From assembly GCF_000708265.2 (NCBI RefSeq), contig NZ_JCKI01000004.1, forward strand, positions 248,001-312,000: 64,000 bases of DNA, read 5' to 3'. Under the pieces are notes generated by a model. The model saw only the letters and a program-made list of their open reading frames with translations, was not told the origin of the DNA and did no database searches. Below are positions 44,864 to 54,342 of the stretch, piece after piece. A program made the position numbers and the translations under genes. Every line of letters starts with the position of its first letter. Positions within the stretch are counted from its first letter, which is position 1. The DNA is from Pedobacter sp. R20-19. GTDB taxonomy: Bacteria > Bacteroidota > Bacteroidia > Sphingobacteriales > Sphingobacteriaceae.

Positions 44864-46767
44864 TGAGATTGATGATCACATTAATATTTTTCATTTTAAT
44901 GGCTAAATTAGGCTTAGCACAGGTAAATTATGATGCTGATCTGATTTCGTCTCAGCTCCATAGCAGGGCAAATGCATGTATTAGAAATGAAGAAATTACC
45001 ATAGATATGAGGGCGCCAGACAATGTAATGTATCTACAAAAAAAGATAATTACGGTCTTCAACCAAAACGGGGATGATGATGCCCGGATGGCTATTGGCT
45101 ATGATAAAAATACATCCATAAAAAGTATTAAAGCTGAAATTTACAATTCTGGAGGAATATTAATTAATAAATTCAACCAAAATAATTTTTCTGATATAAG
45201 TGCTGTAGATGGATTTTCTTTGTTTACAGATAGTCGATTAAAATACTTCACACCGTCTGTTAATCAATATCCCTATACTATAGCATATGAAATTGAGATC
45301 AGAAATAAACAAAATCTGATTATCCGCGATTGGATGCCAACACTTCAAAATAAAGTCTCGGTTGAAAAAAGCAGTTACACCTTTATTTGTAAGCCAACAG
45401 ATCAGATACGGATTAAAACACAACATTATGATGGAAAACCTATCGAAATCATTGATGAAAAGCAGAAAAAACTGAGTTGGTCCATCAGCAATCACATGGC
45501 AACCAAACCAGAACCGTATAGCCCTGACCCTGAACGCTACATTACTAAAGTACAGATTGCACCTGAACAGTTTTATTATTATGGGCATAAGGGAAGTTAT
45601 GATAACTGGCAAAATTTGGGTAAATGGGTATATGATGATTTGCTTAGAGATAGAATGACATTGCCTCCAGCTACCATACAAATGGTAAAAGAACTGGTTA
45701 AAGCTGAAGTGAATGATAAAGAAAAAGCCAGAAAGATTTACCAATTTTTACAAGAAAAAACCCGTTACATTAGTGTTCAAATCGGAATTGGTGGTTTCCA
45801 GCCTATTGCTGCCAGTGAGGTTGATCGCCTGGGTTATGGAGATTGCAAGGCATTGGTAAATTATATGCAGAGCCTACTTAAAGCAGCAGACATTGAATCT
45901 TATTATTGCGTGGTAGAAGCCGGATCTTTAAAAAGAAATGTCGATCCAACTTATGCAAGTATGGCCCAGGGCAACCATGTTATCTTATGTATGCCCCTTA
46001 AAGGTGATACTACCTGGCTGGAATGTACCAATCAAAAAATCCCTTTCGGATTTCTGAGTGATTTTACTGATGACAGAATTGTATTTGCCTGTACGCCTGC
46101 AGGTGGCAAACTAATGCATACGCCTAAGTTAATGACTAAAGATAACCTGCAGGTTCGGAAAGCTACGTTTACCATCAGCCCTGACGGCAATGTTAAAGGA
46201 AAGATGAATACGGTATTTTCAGGAGTTCAGTATGATAACCGTAAATCTTTGATTAATGAGCCAATAACAGCGCAACACAAGCTTTTAAAGGATGCCTATA
46301 ACGTTGATAACATTAATTTTGAAAGTGTTGGCTTTACTGAGAAGAAAGCAACTAATCCGGAAATAACGGAAGATATTAACCTGAGCATTAAAAATTATGC
46401 GCCTGTAAATGGTAATAAAATGTTTTTGCAACTGAATGCATTTAATGTGCAGCCAACCGTTCAAGAATTAGGAAGTCGTACTTTACCAGTTTACATCAAT
46501 CGTGGTTTTACAGATGAAGATCGGATAGAATATGAGTTACCAGAAAATTTAAAATCTGAATTGGTTCTTATTGAGGACAAAAACTTCACCAATTCATTTG
46601 GCGAATATGAAAGAAAGGTAAGTAAGAAAGAGAATAAATTAATTTACTATAGAAAGCTGATCCTTCATGATGGTACATTCCCTGCCGAAAAGTATACTGA
46701 ATTTTCTAAGTTCATTAATGATGTGAATGCAGCAGATCATTTAAAACTAGTACTTAACTTAAAATAA
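44863..46767 (+). CDS. DUF3857 / transglutaminase-like secreted protein, catalytic triad intact
   Basis: 634 aa with a signal peptide ending GLAQ. DUF3857 is at about 50-200, and the transglutaminase-like domain at about 270-400. YGDCKALVNYM gives the Cys, QGNHVILCMP the His, and TTWLECT the acidic position, matching a papain-like triad. In contrast the upstream paralogue lacks Cys and His, so the pair may be an active enzyme and an inactive partner. Translationally coupled (TGATG). Substrate unknown. Confidence 0.85.
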   Translation: MRLMITLIFFILMAKLGLAQVNYDADLISSQLHSRANACIRNEEITIDMRAPDNVMYLQKKIITVFNQNGDDDARMAIGYDKNTSIKSIKAEIYNSGGILINKFNQNNFSDISAVDGFSLFTDSRLKYFTPSVNQYPYTIAYEIEIRNKQNLIIRDWMPTLQNKVSVEKSSYTFICKPTDQIRIKTQHYDGKPIEIIDEKQKKLSWSISNHMATKPEPYSPDPERYITKVQIAPEQFYYYGHKGSYDNWQNLGKWVYDDLLRDRMTLPPATIQMVKELVKAEVNDKEKARKIYQFLQEKTRYISVQIGIGGFQPIAASEVDRLGYGDCKALVNYMQSLLKAADIESYYCVVEAGSLKRNVDPTYASMAQGNHVILCMPLKGDTTWLECTNQKIPFGFLSDFTDDRIVFACTPAGGKLMHTPKLMTKDNLQVRKATFTISPDGNVKGKMNTVFSGVQYDNRKSLINEPITAQHKLLKDAYNVDNINFESVGFTEKKATNPEITEDINLSIKNYAPVNGNKMFLQLNAFNVQPTVQELGSRTLPVYINRGFTDEDRIEYELPENLKSELVLIEDKNFTNSFGEYERKVSKKENKLIYYRKLILHDGTFPAEKYTEFSKFINDVNAADHLKLVLNLK

Positions 46768-46876
46768 TAATGCCAAGTCCTATTCCGATGATCATAATGA
46801 GGTACATGATGATTTCTGTTGAAGCAAAGCGTTTATATTTAGTCCAGAACGAATAATCATGATCTTGGTTTGGCAT
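46754..46876 (-). CDS. 40-aa single-span membrane protein
   Basis: ATG at 46876 to TAA at 46754: MPNQDHDYSFWTKYKRFA at the N-terminus, then a hydrophobic span of about 17 residues (MYLIMIIGIGLGIIILS) reaching the C-terminus. A -7 box TACATTTG on the minus strand is 19 nt before the ATG. It overlaps the end of the DUF3857 gene by 14 nt tail-to-tail. The positive patch KYKR before the span suggests an N-in topology. Not a recognised family; supported by promoter and amphipathic layout. Confidence 0.5.
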   Translation of the reverse strand: MPNQDHDYSFWTKYKRFASTEIIMYLIMIIGIGLGIIILS

Positions 46877-46894
46877 ATCAACAATTTTTATAGC

Positions 46895-46902
46895 CAAATG
46901 TA
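46895..46902 (-). promoter_or_regulatory. -7 box for the 40-aa membrane protein gene
   Basis: TACATTTG on the minus strand matches TAnnTTTG, with a predicted start near 46889, about 13 nt before the ATG. It lies just past the stop of the SDR gene ending at 46914. Confidence 0.35.
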
Positions 46903-46913
46903 AATAAATTCAG

Positions 46914-48362
46914 CTAATTATCTGGTCGATATTTTGTAATCTGTTTGGCCATGCCCCTAAAAAGCACTAAGTGGAATGGCCACATGGCATACCAATACAT
47001 TCTGCCCCATAACCCCCGAGGCCTGAAAGTGGCAATTTGAGATAAAAATGCTTTGCCGTGAAAATTAATTAATTTAAGTTCCAGCCAGGCCTCACCCGGC
47101 ACTTTCATTTCAGCATAAAGCAAAAGTCGTTTGTTCTTTTTATCAGCCAGTAACACCCGCCAAAAATCAAGAACATCTCCGGCTTGTAAATCTGTGTTAC
47201 TCGTTCTTCCCCGTCTGGTACCTACGCCGCCGAACATCTTGTCTAAAAAACCTCTGAATTGCCATAACCAATCCATATAATACCATCCCCTGTTTCCACC
47301 AATGCTCCAGATGTTTTCAAAAACCTCTCCTGCTTCTCTGTCAAATTGCATCTTCACCTTGTATTCTAAAGTACCATTTTGAGGCACTTTGATCTGATCC
47401 ATAAAATCGGTATGCAGGTATCCCCTGTTCAATGCATCTTTCCAGCTGGATACAATAGAATTCTGATCAATCTTTTCAAAAGCCAGATGTAAAGCTTCGC
47501 TATAGGTTAAACATTTTCTAGGCACTACATTCTGAATCCTGTTGTCTTTACAAACCACTTCATTTTTCATGCTATCTACTAAACTTCTAGCTAAAGCATA
47601 AGGTACTGGCGTAATCATGTTTAACCAAAGTGATGAAAGCCGAGGTGTAAGTACTGGTACGGTTATAATCCATCTTTTAAGTTTTCGCTCTTTAGCATAG
47701 CCCAAAAGCATATCCCGATAAGATAAAACATCAGGTCCTCCAATATCAAAAGTTTCATTATAAGCATTTTCATTTAACAACACACCTGTTAAATAAGCCA
47801 AAACATCTCTTATACCGATCGGCTGGCATAGTGTTTTTACCCATTTTGGAGCCACCATTACAGGTATTTTCTCTGTCAAATCCCTAATAATTTCAAAAGA
47901 AGCACTCCCGGAACCAATAATAATGGCAGCCCTTAAAATAGTGCAGGCTATTTGAGAGGATTTCAATTCATCTTCTACAGCAAGTCTGGACCCCAGGTGC
48001 TTCGATAGATGTTCGTCATTAGCAATTCCGGTAAGATAAATAATCTGTTTACAAGATGTCTTTTTGATTACAGCAGAAAAGTTTTCCGAAGATTTCCTTT
48101 CCATATCAGAAAATCCCTGCTCGCTGGAAGACATGGAGTGAACCAGGTAATATGCAGCATCTATATCCTTAGGTATCTCGCCTAAAGTATTAATATTAAG
48201 TAGGTCGCCAGAAATAACAGTAACCTTTCCATTCGCATCTGATGGTAAAATAAACCTCCGTTTATCTCTCACCATACAAACCACTTCATGATTTTCAGCA
48301 ATTAATAAAGGCAATAACCGGGTACCAATATAACCGTTCGCTCCTGTTAATAAAATTTTCAT
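46914..48362 (-). CDS. SDR-family NAD(P)-binding protein with C-terminal DUF2867
   Basis: 482 aa. The N-terminal 290 residues are an atypical short-chain dehydrogenase: LLTGANGYIGTRLLPLL (GxxGxxG, residues 5-15), YYLVHSMSSSEQGFSDME and YLTGIANDEHLSKHL. Residues about 330-480 are DUF2867 (YYMDWLWQFRGFLDKMFGGVGTRRGR, PRGLWGRMYWYAMWPFH). The same fusion occurs in other Bacteroidota and proteobacteria; substrate is unknown. Start ATG at 48362. Confidence 0.88.
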   Translation of the reverse strand: MKILLTGANGYIGTRLLPLLIAENHEVVCMVRDKRRFILPSDANGKVTVISGDLLNINTLGEIPKDIDAAYYLVHSMSSSEQGFSDMERKSSENFSAVIKKTSCKQIIYLTGIANDEHLSKHLGSRLAVEDELKSSQIACTILRAAIIIGSGSASFEIIRDLTEKIPVMVAPKWVKTLCQPIGIRDVLAYLTGVLLNENAYNETFDIGGPDVLSYRDMLLGYAKERKLKRWIITVPVLTPRLSSLWLNMITPVPYALARSLVDSMKNEVVCKDNRIQNVVPRKCLTYSEALHLAFEKIDQNSIVSSWKDALNRGYLHTDFMDQIKVPQNGTLEYKVKMQFDREAGEVFENIWSIGGNRGWYYMDWLWQFRGFLDKMFGGVGTRRGRTSNTDLQAGDVLDFWRVLLADKKNKRLLLYAEMKVPGEAWLELKLINFHGKAFLSQIATFRPRGLWGRMYWYAMWPFHLVLFRGMAKQITKYRPDN

Positions 48363-48527
48363 CTGATGATTATTTCAGGAATAACAGATTTTACCCAGCT
48401 TTGTTGCAAATAAGTAAATAGTCATAGTAGCGTAAAACACTTTGTAACTTAAAATATACAAGTCTTTGCTAATAATAAAATAATATATTAACCGTATTAT
48501 TCCTTAGTGTTGACCTAAATATTATAA

Positions 48528-49310
48528 ATGAGAAGAAGCATCCTGCGCATTGCTCCTATTTTTTTAGTAGCCATTAGCATTATTGGTACCAGCTGGAGAT
48601 CAGTAGAAATTGAAAACAAACAACAATCAATAATCACAACTGCTAAAGACAGTATTTATAACCTTTACGTTTCTAATATTTATCATCAAACTAAACTTGA
48701 TTCTGCAGGATTAAGCGAAACCGTTTTTGAAAAAGCATTAACTGGTTTTTATAATTTAAGATATTCTGGATTGAATTCATCAAAATCAATATTAACAATT
48801 GCTGATTTTGACCAGGAAAGTTGTAAAAAAAGATTCTATATTATTGACCTGCAAGAAAATAAACTGCTATTAAATACCTGGGTTGCTCATGGGCAAAACA
48901 GCGGTGGAGATAAACCAGATTGTTTTTCCAATACACCCAATTCCAATCAAAGTAGCTTAGGATTTTATGTTACAGGCGAAGTTTATAATGGCAAACATGG
49001 CCGCTCTTTAAAACTTGATGGAATGGATTTAGGCTTTAATGATAAAGCAAGGGAAAGGGCTATTGTACTGCATGGCGCTAATTATGTGTCACAAGGAACC
49101 ATTGATCAATTGGGGAGACTGGGTCGAAGTCAGGGTTGTCCAGCAGTTTCTTCAAAACTGGCGAATCAAATTATCGATATGATTTCAGGCAGAAGCGTAT
49201 TATTCATCAACAATTCAGATCAGAATTATAATTCTCAGTTTTTAAATGAGACTTTAGCAGCTAGCATGGTTTCCAATCAGCAAGAAGTTTTTGCCGCTAA
49301 AATGGATTAA
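48528..49310 (+). CDS. murein L,D-transpeptidase catalytic-domain protein
   Basis: 260 aa. An N-terminal hydrophobic stretch (IAPIFLVAISIIGTSW) is a signal anchor or signal peptide. IVLHGANYVS gives the catalytic-site His, and GRSQGCPAVS the active Cys, the pattern of the YkuD-related family used for peptidoglycan 3-3 cross-links or murein remodelling. Periplasmic. It is a single gene with 165 bp upstream and 116 bp downstream non-coding DNA. Confidence 0.87.
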   Translation: MRRSILRIAPIFLVAISIIGTSWRSVEIENKQQSIITTAKDSIYNLYVSNIYHQTKLDSAGLSETVFEKALTGFYNLRYSGLNSSKSILTIADFDQESCKKRFYIIDLQENKLLLNTWVAHGQNSGGDKPDCFSNTPNSNQSSLGFYVTGEVYNGKHGRSLKLDGMDLGFNDKARERAIVLHGANYVSQGTIDQLGRLGRSQGCPAVSSKLANQIIDMISGRSVLFINNSDQNYNSQFLNETLAASMVSNQQEVFAAKMD

Positions 49311-49426
49311 TATTTAAAAACTACAATTTTAAACTAATTAAAACCTCAAATTAGTAATTTATTTTATACATTTAGTATATAATCAAAATCACTCTATTTT
49401 TTATACATCCCGCTTAATACGAGATT

Positions 49427-50230
49427 ATGAAAATATTGTGTTTTTTGGTGATAGTGTTTCTATTCACGCCTTACCTTCATGCCCAAAACAATTTAGGCCC
49501 CAGGCTTTCTGCCATGGCTGATAACGGAGCAGCCGTTAATGATATTTGGGCAATACAAGCTAATCCTGCCGGAATAACTTTTTTAGATCACCCTGCAATT
49601 TCATTAAACTACATTAAACATCTTCTAAGCGATGAGATCAGCTCACAGAGTATTGTTGGAGTCATTCCTTTTAAAAACAATTATGTAGGCGCAAGTTTTC
49701 AACGTTATGGTTTTTCCGTATACAATGAAAGTAAAATTGGTTTCACCTATGCAAAGAGCTTTGGCGAAAAACTGTCCCTTGGACTTAATGGGAACTATCA
49801 TCAACTAAAAATTGATCATTATGGCGCTTCAACTGGCTTCTCAATTGACTTTGGAGTATTATATCATTTTGACGATCATTTTAGTATAGGGGCTTTCACC
49901 AACAATCCATCAAAGCAAAAGTTTAATAGTCAACTCATCTCTGCTAAAATTCCTACATCATTTAACCTTGGAGCAAGTTATCTGGCTACGAATAAAGTGC
50001 TGATTGCTACTACGGTTACAAAGATTGTTAATCAACCTATAGACGTTAAACTAGGAATAGAATATAAAATAGTTGATTTATTGAGTCTCAGAGGAGGAAT
50101 AAGTGCAAAACCATTTAAACAATCTGTTGGTTTCGGACTGAACTACAAACAATTTCTATTGGATATGGCAACAAACTATGATGCCAATCTAGGTTATGCA
50201 CCTCAAATCGCAATCGGCTATGCGTTTTAG
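49427..50230 (+). CDS. outer-membrane beta-barrel protein, PorV/FadL-like
   Basis: 267 aa with signal peptide ending YLHAQ (residue 20). The mature start GPRLSAMADNGAAVNDIWAIQANPAGI matches the PorV/PorQ-type opening in which an 'x-NPAG' follows. The rest is alternating beta strands ending with aromatic GYAF. Likely an outer-membrane protein; a type IX secretion role is a guess. Its end overlaps the HhH-barrel gene start by 11 nt, so it belongs to the operon reaching comEC. Confidence 0.65.
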   Translation: MKILCFLVIVFLFTPYLHAQNNLGPRLSAMADNGAAVNDIWAIQANPAGITFLDHPAISLNYIKHLLSDEISSQSIVGVIPFKNNYVGASFQRYGFSVYNESKIGFTYAKSFGEKLSLGLNGNYHQLKIDHYGASTGFSIDFGVLYHFDDHFSIGAFTNNPSKQKFNSQLISAKIPTSFNLGASYLATNKVLIATTVTKIVNQPIDVKLGIEYKIVDLLSLRGGISAKPFKQSVGFGLNYKQFLLDMATNYDANLGYAPQIAIGYAF

Positions 50231-52250
50231 AATGCTAACTACTTTGTTTGTTTTGATGGGATTCATTGCAAATGCTCAAATCTTGGAACAAGAGCCCGAT
50301 GTTAAAGATATACTGGAGAGTGTAGCTGATAACTTACCAGATGATTATGATTTTTCAGAACTTATAGATATCCTAACCCGATATCGGAAGCACCCTATTA
50401 ATCTAAATAAAACTTCGTCTGAAGAATTAAAAACATTGGTTTTCCTTTCTCCTTTACAGATTAGTAATTTCTTCAGTCACATTAAAGAAAGTGGAAATTT
50501 AGCAGACGTGTTAGAACTTCAATCTATTGATGGTTTTGATACCAAAACAGTTCAAAGCCTCTTGCCTTTTGTAACAACCAATAATACAACAGAATATGAG
50601 AAGTTATCCTTACGTAATATCATTCATTTAGGTGAAAATGATTTAATCATGCGTTTTGCTCAAACATTACAAAAGCAAAAAGGATTTACAGATTTACCTG
50701 GCAATCGTTACTTAGGCTCACCAGAACGTTTTCAAACCCGGTACCGTTATCACTATAGTACTATTTTATCGGCAGCTATTACATTGGATAAGGATGCAGG
50801 TGAAAAATTCATTGGTAAGCCATTTGACTTTTACTCTGGGAATATTACACTTTCTAAACTTGGAAAAGTAAAGAAATTAGTCATTGGAGATTACACCATG
50901 CAATTTGGACAGGGTTTAACACTATGGTCTGGATTTTCATTTGGCAAAGGTCCGGATGTGACCAGTGTTGCAAAAAAGGACCTTGGATTAAGACCTTATA
51001 ATTCTACTAATGAATATTCTTTTTTAAGAGGCACCTCTGCCACCATTAATCTTTTAAATGGTCTTGATATCACTCCCTTTATTTCATTTAGAAAATTAGA
51101 TGCCAGCCAGGCCATTGGCATTGATGGAGCACGCGTTCAATCAACGATCAACCAAACGGGTTTACATAGAACTCCGACAGAAATTAAAAACAAAAATAAT
51201 CTTACTCAGCAGATCTATGGAACTGTAATCCAATACCATGAAAATGAATTTTCAGTTGGTGCTATTACTTATCAGAGCAAATATGGAAATAGTTTTATCA
51301 CGCAAACTGCACCTTATGACAAATTTAGTTTTACAGGAAATTCATTAACCAATTATGGGATCTACTACAACTACACTTACAGAAATATGTATTTATATGG
51401 CGAAGGTGGAAAAAGCTTTCCAGGTGGTTTTGCATATATAAATGGTGCATTAATCAGCTTATCTCCAACCGTTTCAGCAGCAGTAACCTATCGCAATTAT
51501 GCCAAAGATTATCATAATTTCTTTAATCAGGCTGTTTCAGAATCAAGTGAACCTGTTAATGAGAAAGGCATTTACACGGGGTTAAATATCAATCCGAATA
51601 AGCAATGGGCCTTTTCTGTTTATGGCGACTATTTCCGGTTTCCATGGCTTAAATATAGAGTAGATGCACCTTCCAAAGGCTATGAGGTATTAAGTCAGGT
51701 TGCTTACACACCAAATAAAATCTTTAAAGTATTGCTTCGCTATAAAACAGAAAACAAACAGCAAAATACAGATTTAGATGTGCCTATAAACTTTATTGAT
51801 GACGTTAAAAAAGAAGGATATAGAATCGAATCCTCCTGGCAGGCAAATGCGAAATGGGGTTTTCAAAACCGAATCGAAATGTCTCAATATAAAAAAGGTG
51901 ATGCCAATGCTGAATTTGGTTACCTGCTTTATCAGGATATTGATTATTCGCCCTTATTCTCCAAAATCACTGGAAATCTCAGGATTGCTTATTTCAATAC
52001 ACCCAGTTATAATAGTCGGATTTATGCTTATGAAGATGATGTGTTATACAGCTTTGCATTCGGAATGTATAGTGGCAAAGGTTTTAGAACCTATCTGAAT
52101 ATGAAATATACCTTGGCTAAAAAGTTAAATCTGTGGGCAAGATATGCCATGTTTCATTATCAGCAGGTAACAACTATCGGTACCTATCTAGATCAGATTG
52201 AAGGAAACAACAAGTCAGAAGTTAAAATTCAGCTGCGTTACCAATTCTAA
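50220..52250 (+). CDS. secreted ComEA-like helix-hairpin-helix / beta-barrel protein
   Basis: 676 aa from the ATG at 50220 (MRFRMLTTLFVLMGFIANAQ is a good signal peptide; the frame is open to 50196). Residues about 60-130 carry a ComEA-type helix-hairpin-helix pair: PINLNKTSSEELKTLVFLS and VLELQSIDGFDTKTVQSLLPF. From about 150 to the C-terminal aromatic residue the sequence has the alternating pattern of outer-membrane barrels (GDYTMQFGQGLTLWSGFSF, YGEGGKSFPGG). It lies 3 nt before comEC. A DNA-binding element tied to an outer-membrane pore beside the inner-membrane DNA channel suggests DNA uptake, but this is inference. Confidence 0.75.
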   Translation: MRFRMLTTLFVLMGFIANAQILEQEPDVKDILESVADNLPDDYDFSELIDILTRYRKHPINLNKTSSEELKTLVFLSPLQISNFFSHIKESGNLADVLELQSIDGFDTKTVQSLLPFVTTNNTTEYEKLSLRNIIHLGENDLIMRFAQTLQKQKGFTDLPGNRYLGSPERFQTRYRYHYSTILSAAITLDKDAGEKFIGKPFDFYSGNITLSKLGKVKKLVIGDYTMQFGQGLTLWSGFSFGKGPDVTSVAKKDLGLRPYNSTNEYSFLRGTSATINLLNGLDITPFISFRKLDASQAIGIDGARVQSTINQTGLHRTPTEIKNKNNLTQQIYGTVIQYHENEFSVGAITYQSKYGNSFITQTAPYDKFSFTGNSLTNYGIYYNYTYRNMYLYGEGGKSFPGGFAYINGALISLSPTVSAAVTYRNYAKDYHNFFNQAVSESSEPVNEKGIYTGLNINPNKQWAFSVYGDYFRFPWLKYRVDAPSKGYEVLSQVAYTPNKIFKVLLRYKTENKQQNTDLDVPINFIDDVKKEGYRIESSWQANAKWGFQNRIEMSQYKKGDANAEFGYLLYQDIDYSPLFSKITGNLRIAYFNTPSYNSRIYAYEDDVLYSFAFGMYSGKGFRTYLNMKYTLAKKLNLWARYAMFHYQQVTTIGTYLDQIEGNNKSEVKIQLRYQF

Positions 52251-52253
52251 TAT

Positions 52254-54341
52254 ATGTTTAAGGAGGAATATTTTTTCGTCAGAGTATTAGTGCCGCTTAT
52301 ACTCGGCATCGGAATATTTTATTTCTTGCCTCATAAAAATCTAATCTTTATTGTTGGCTCAATTTGTACAATATTATTTTTTTCAATCCTATTGCTAAAT
52401 ATTTCTTACCAGAAATTAAACGTTTATAAATACAAAGGTTTTACTGGAATTTTAATATACCTGTTGTTTTTCTTTATTGGTGGTTTACTTAGCCTTACTA
52501 ATAATGAAAAGCTTAAACCTGATTACTTTACAAAAAAAAATGTTAATTATTTAAAAATTCGAGTGACCAATGAGCCTGTATTAAATCATGACATTTTAAG
52601 ATTCAGAGCAAGCGTCATTTCCGGTTACACCAAAAACACACAGACAAAAGTGAGCGGCCAAATTCTGCTGGCATTAAAGCTAGATGATTCTAAGCCATTA
52701 AAAATTAAGTATGGAGATGAATTAATTATTACTGCAAAGTATTCAACAGTTGAACCACCATATAATCCTGCAGAATTTGATTTTCAAAACTGGTTAGCTA
52801 TACAAAACGTTTATGAGCAAACGTTTATTAATCAAAGTCATGTATTAAAAACCGGCCGGAATATTGGAAACCCAATTTTAAGATTTGCAATAGAGTGGCG
52901 GGAGCAGCAGGTAAATAAATATAGAAAATTCATTAAAAACGATGAAGCCTTTGCAGTTGCATCCACACTTATTTTAGGCTATCGAGCCGATCTTTCAAAA
53001 GAAACATTGGCTGCATATTCAAAAACAGGAACTATTCATGCCTTATCCGTTTCAGGAAGTCATGTGGCCATTATTTTCCTGGTACTTGATTTTTTATTAA
53101 TGTTTCTGGATAAAATAAAATCTCTTAAAGTCTTGAAATTCATTTTTATATGCAGTTTGATATGGATTTATGCACTAGTTACGGGGTTATCGCCATCCGT
53201 AGTTCGTTCTGCGATTATGATCACTATATTTATTACCGCAAAAACTTTTGCCCAAAACAAAAACGGCTATAATACTTTGGCTTTTGCTGCTTTTTGCCAA
53301 TTCATCTATGATCCATTTTTGATTTGGGATGTTGGATTTCAGCTTTCTTATCTTTCAGTTTTCGGACTTATTTATCTTCAACCAAAAATTTACAAATGGG
53401 TCTATATTAAAAACAAATGGCTTGATAAGGTTTGGGAATTAATAGCCCTTTCCATAGCTGCACAGGTGGCTACATTCCCGCTATGTATTTATTATTTTCA
53501 TCAATTTCCGGTATACTTTCTTTTGGGTAACTTATTTATTTCAATTCCACTCATAGTCATTATGATTTTAGGAATTGCCATACTCCTTCCCTTATTAGAT
53601 AAACTTGCACCAATATTTGAATGGATAATTATTTCTACCAATCAGGTTTTAAAATGGATAGCCGACTTACCTTATGCCACTTTTTCATCATTGTGGATGA
53701 GCTTATCTGCATTAATTTTATTGACTTTATCACTTGCATTTTTTATATATTCAATGGCGAAGTACAATAAAAAGTTTCTTTTTGCCTCTATTGCCATTTT
53801 CATTGGTTACCAATTCATAATGGTTTATGATCACTATAAGGCTGTTAACCAAAAGAAAATTATCTTTTATACTTTAAGAAAAAGCTATGCTACAGCATTT
53901 ATTCAAGGCAACCAAGCTATTTTGGTTACCGATTTAAATCCCGATGATAAGACCTTTCAGTTTTTCATTCAACCGGCACTAGATCAATCAAAGGTTAGTT
54001 TGATTAAAACTATTAATTTATTAACTGATACCATTACGCCCCATTTTGTGCTCAAAAACAAGCAGATTATTTTTAATCAATACAAAATTTTGATTATCGA
54101 TAATTCCTTCAATTATAAAAAACTGGATGCTAGAGGAAAGTTTAATGCCATCTGGCTTACGGGCAATACCACTTTTAAAATAAATAAACTTCCACCTGAA
54201 GTTGAATATGAAAATATTATAGTAGACGCAACGAATAAAGATTACAAAATTAAATGGTTTAAAGAAAATGAGCATAATATTAAAGCACACCTTCAAATTT
54301 TAAAGAAAAATCCTGCATATTTGGTTCAATTAACCGAATAA
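52254..54341 (+). CDS. ComEC/Rec2-family competence protein
   Basis: 695-aa inner-membrane protein. N-terminal spans, then an OB-fold DUF4131-like region (about 90-200), then the Competence domain with many membrane helices (LILGYRADLSKETLAAYSKTGTIHALSVSGSHVAIIF is the signature, about 220-260; SPSVVRSAIMITIF near 308). The C-terminal 150 residues correspond to the place of the metallo-beta-lactamase nuclease domain, but the HxHxDH motif is absent, so this part is degenerate. It would carry single-stranded DNA across the inner membrane. Follows the HhH-barrel gene by 3 nt and precedes an enoyl-CoA hydratase by 1 nt. Confidence 0.85.
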   Translation: MFKEEYFFVRVLVPLILGIGIFYFLPHKNLIFIVGSICTILFFSILLLNISYQKLNVYKYKGFTGILIYLLFFFIGGLLSLTNNEKLKPDYFTKKNVNYLKIRVTNEPVLNHDILRFRASVISGYTKNTQTKVSGQILLALKLDDSKPLKIKYGDELIITAKYSTVEPPYNPAEFDFQNWLAIQNVYEQTFINQSHVLKTGRNIGNPILRFAIEWREQQVNKYRKFIKNDEAFAVASTLILGYRADLSKETLAAYSKTGTIHALSVSGSHVAIIFLVLDFLLMFLDKIKSLKVLKFIFICSLIWIYALVTGLSPSVVRSAIMITIFITAKTFAQNKNGYNTLAFAAFCQFIYDPFLIWDVGFQLSYLSVFGLIYLQPKIYKWVYIKNKWLDKVWELIALSIAAQVATFPLCIYYFHQFPVYFLLGNLFISIPLIVIMILGIAILLPLLDKLAPIFEWIIISTNQVLKWIADLPYATFSSLWMSLSALILLTLSLAFFIYSMAKYNKKFLFASIAIFIGYQFIMVYDHYKAVNQKKIIFYTLRKSYATAFIQGNQAILVTDLNPDDKTFQFFIQPALDQSKVSLIKTINLLTDTITPHFVLKNKQIIFNQYKILIIDNSFNYKKLDARGKFNAIWLTGNTTFKINKLPPEVEYENIIVDATNKDYKIKWFKENEHNIKAHLQILKKNPAYLVQLTE

Positions 54342-54342
54342 T

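Noticed and set aside
45238-45744. 168-codon minus-strand frame inside the second DUF3857 gene
   Set aside because: It is a shadow of a gene with clear motifs; the product is Phe/Ile-rich without domain.
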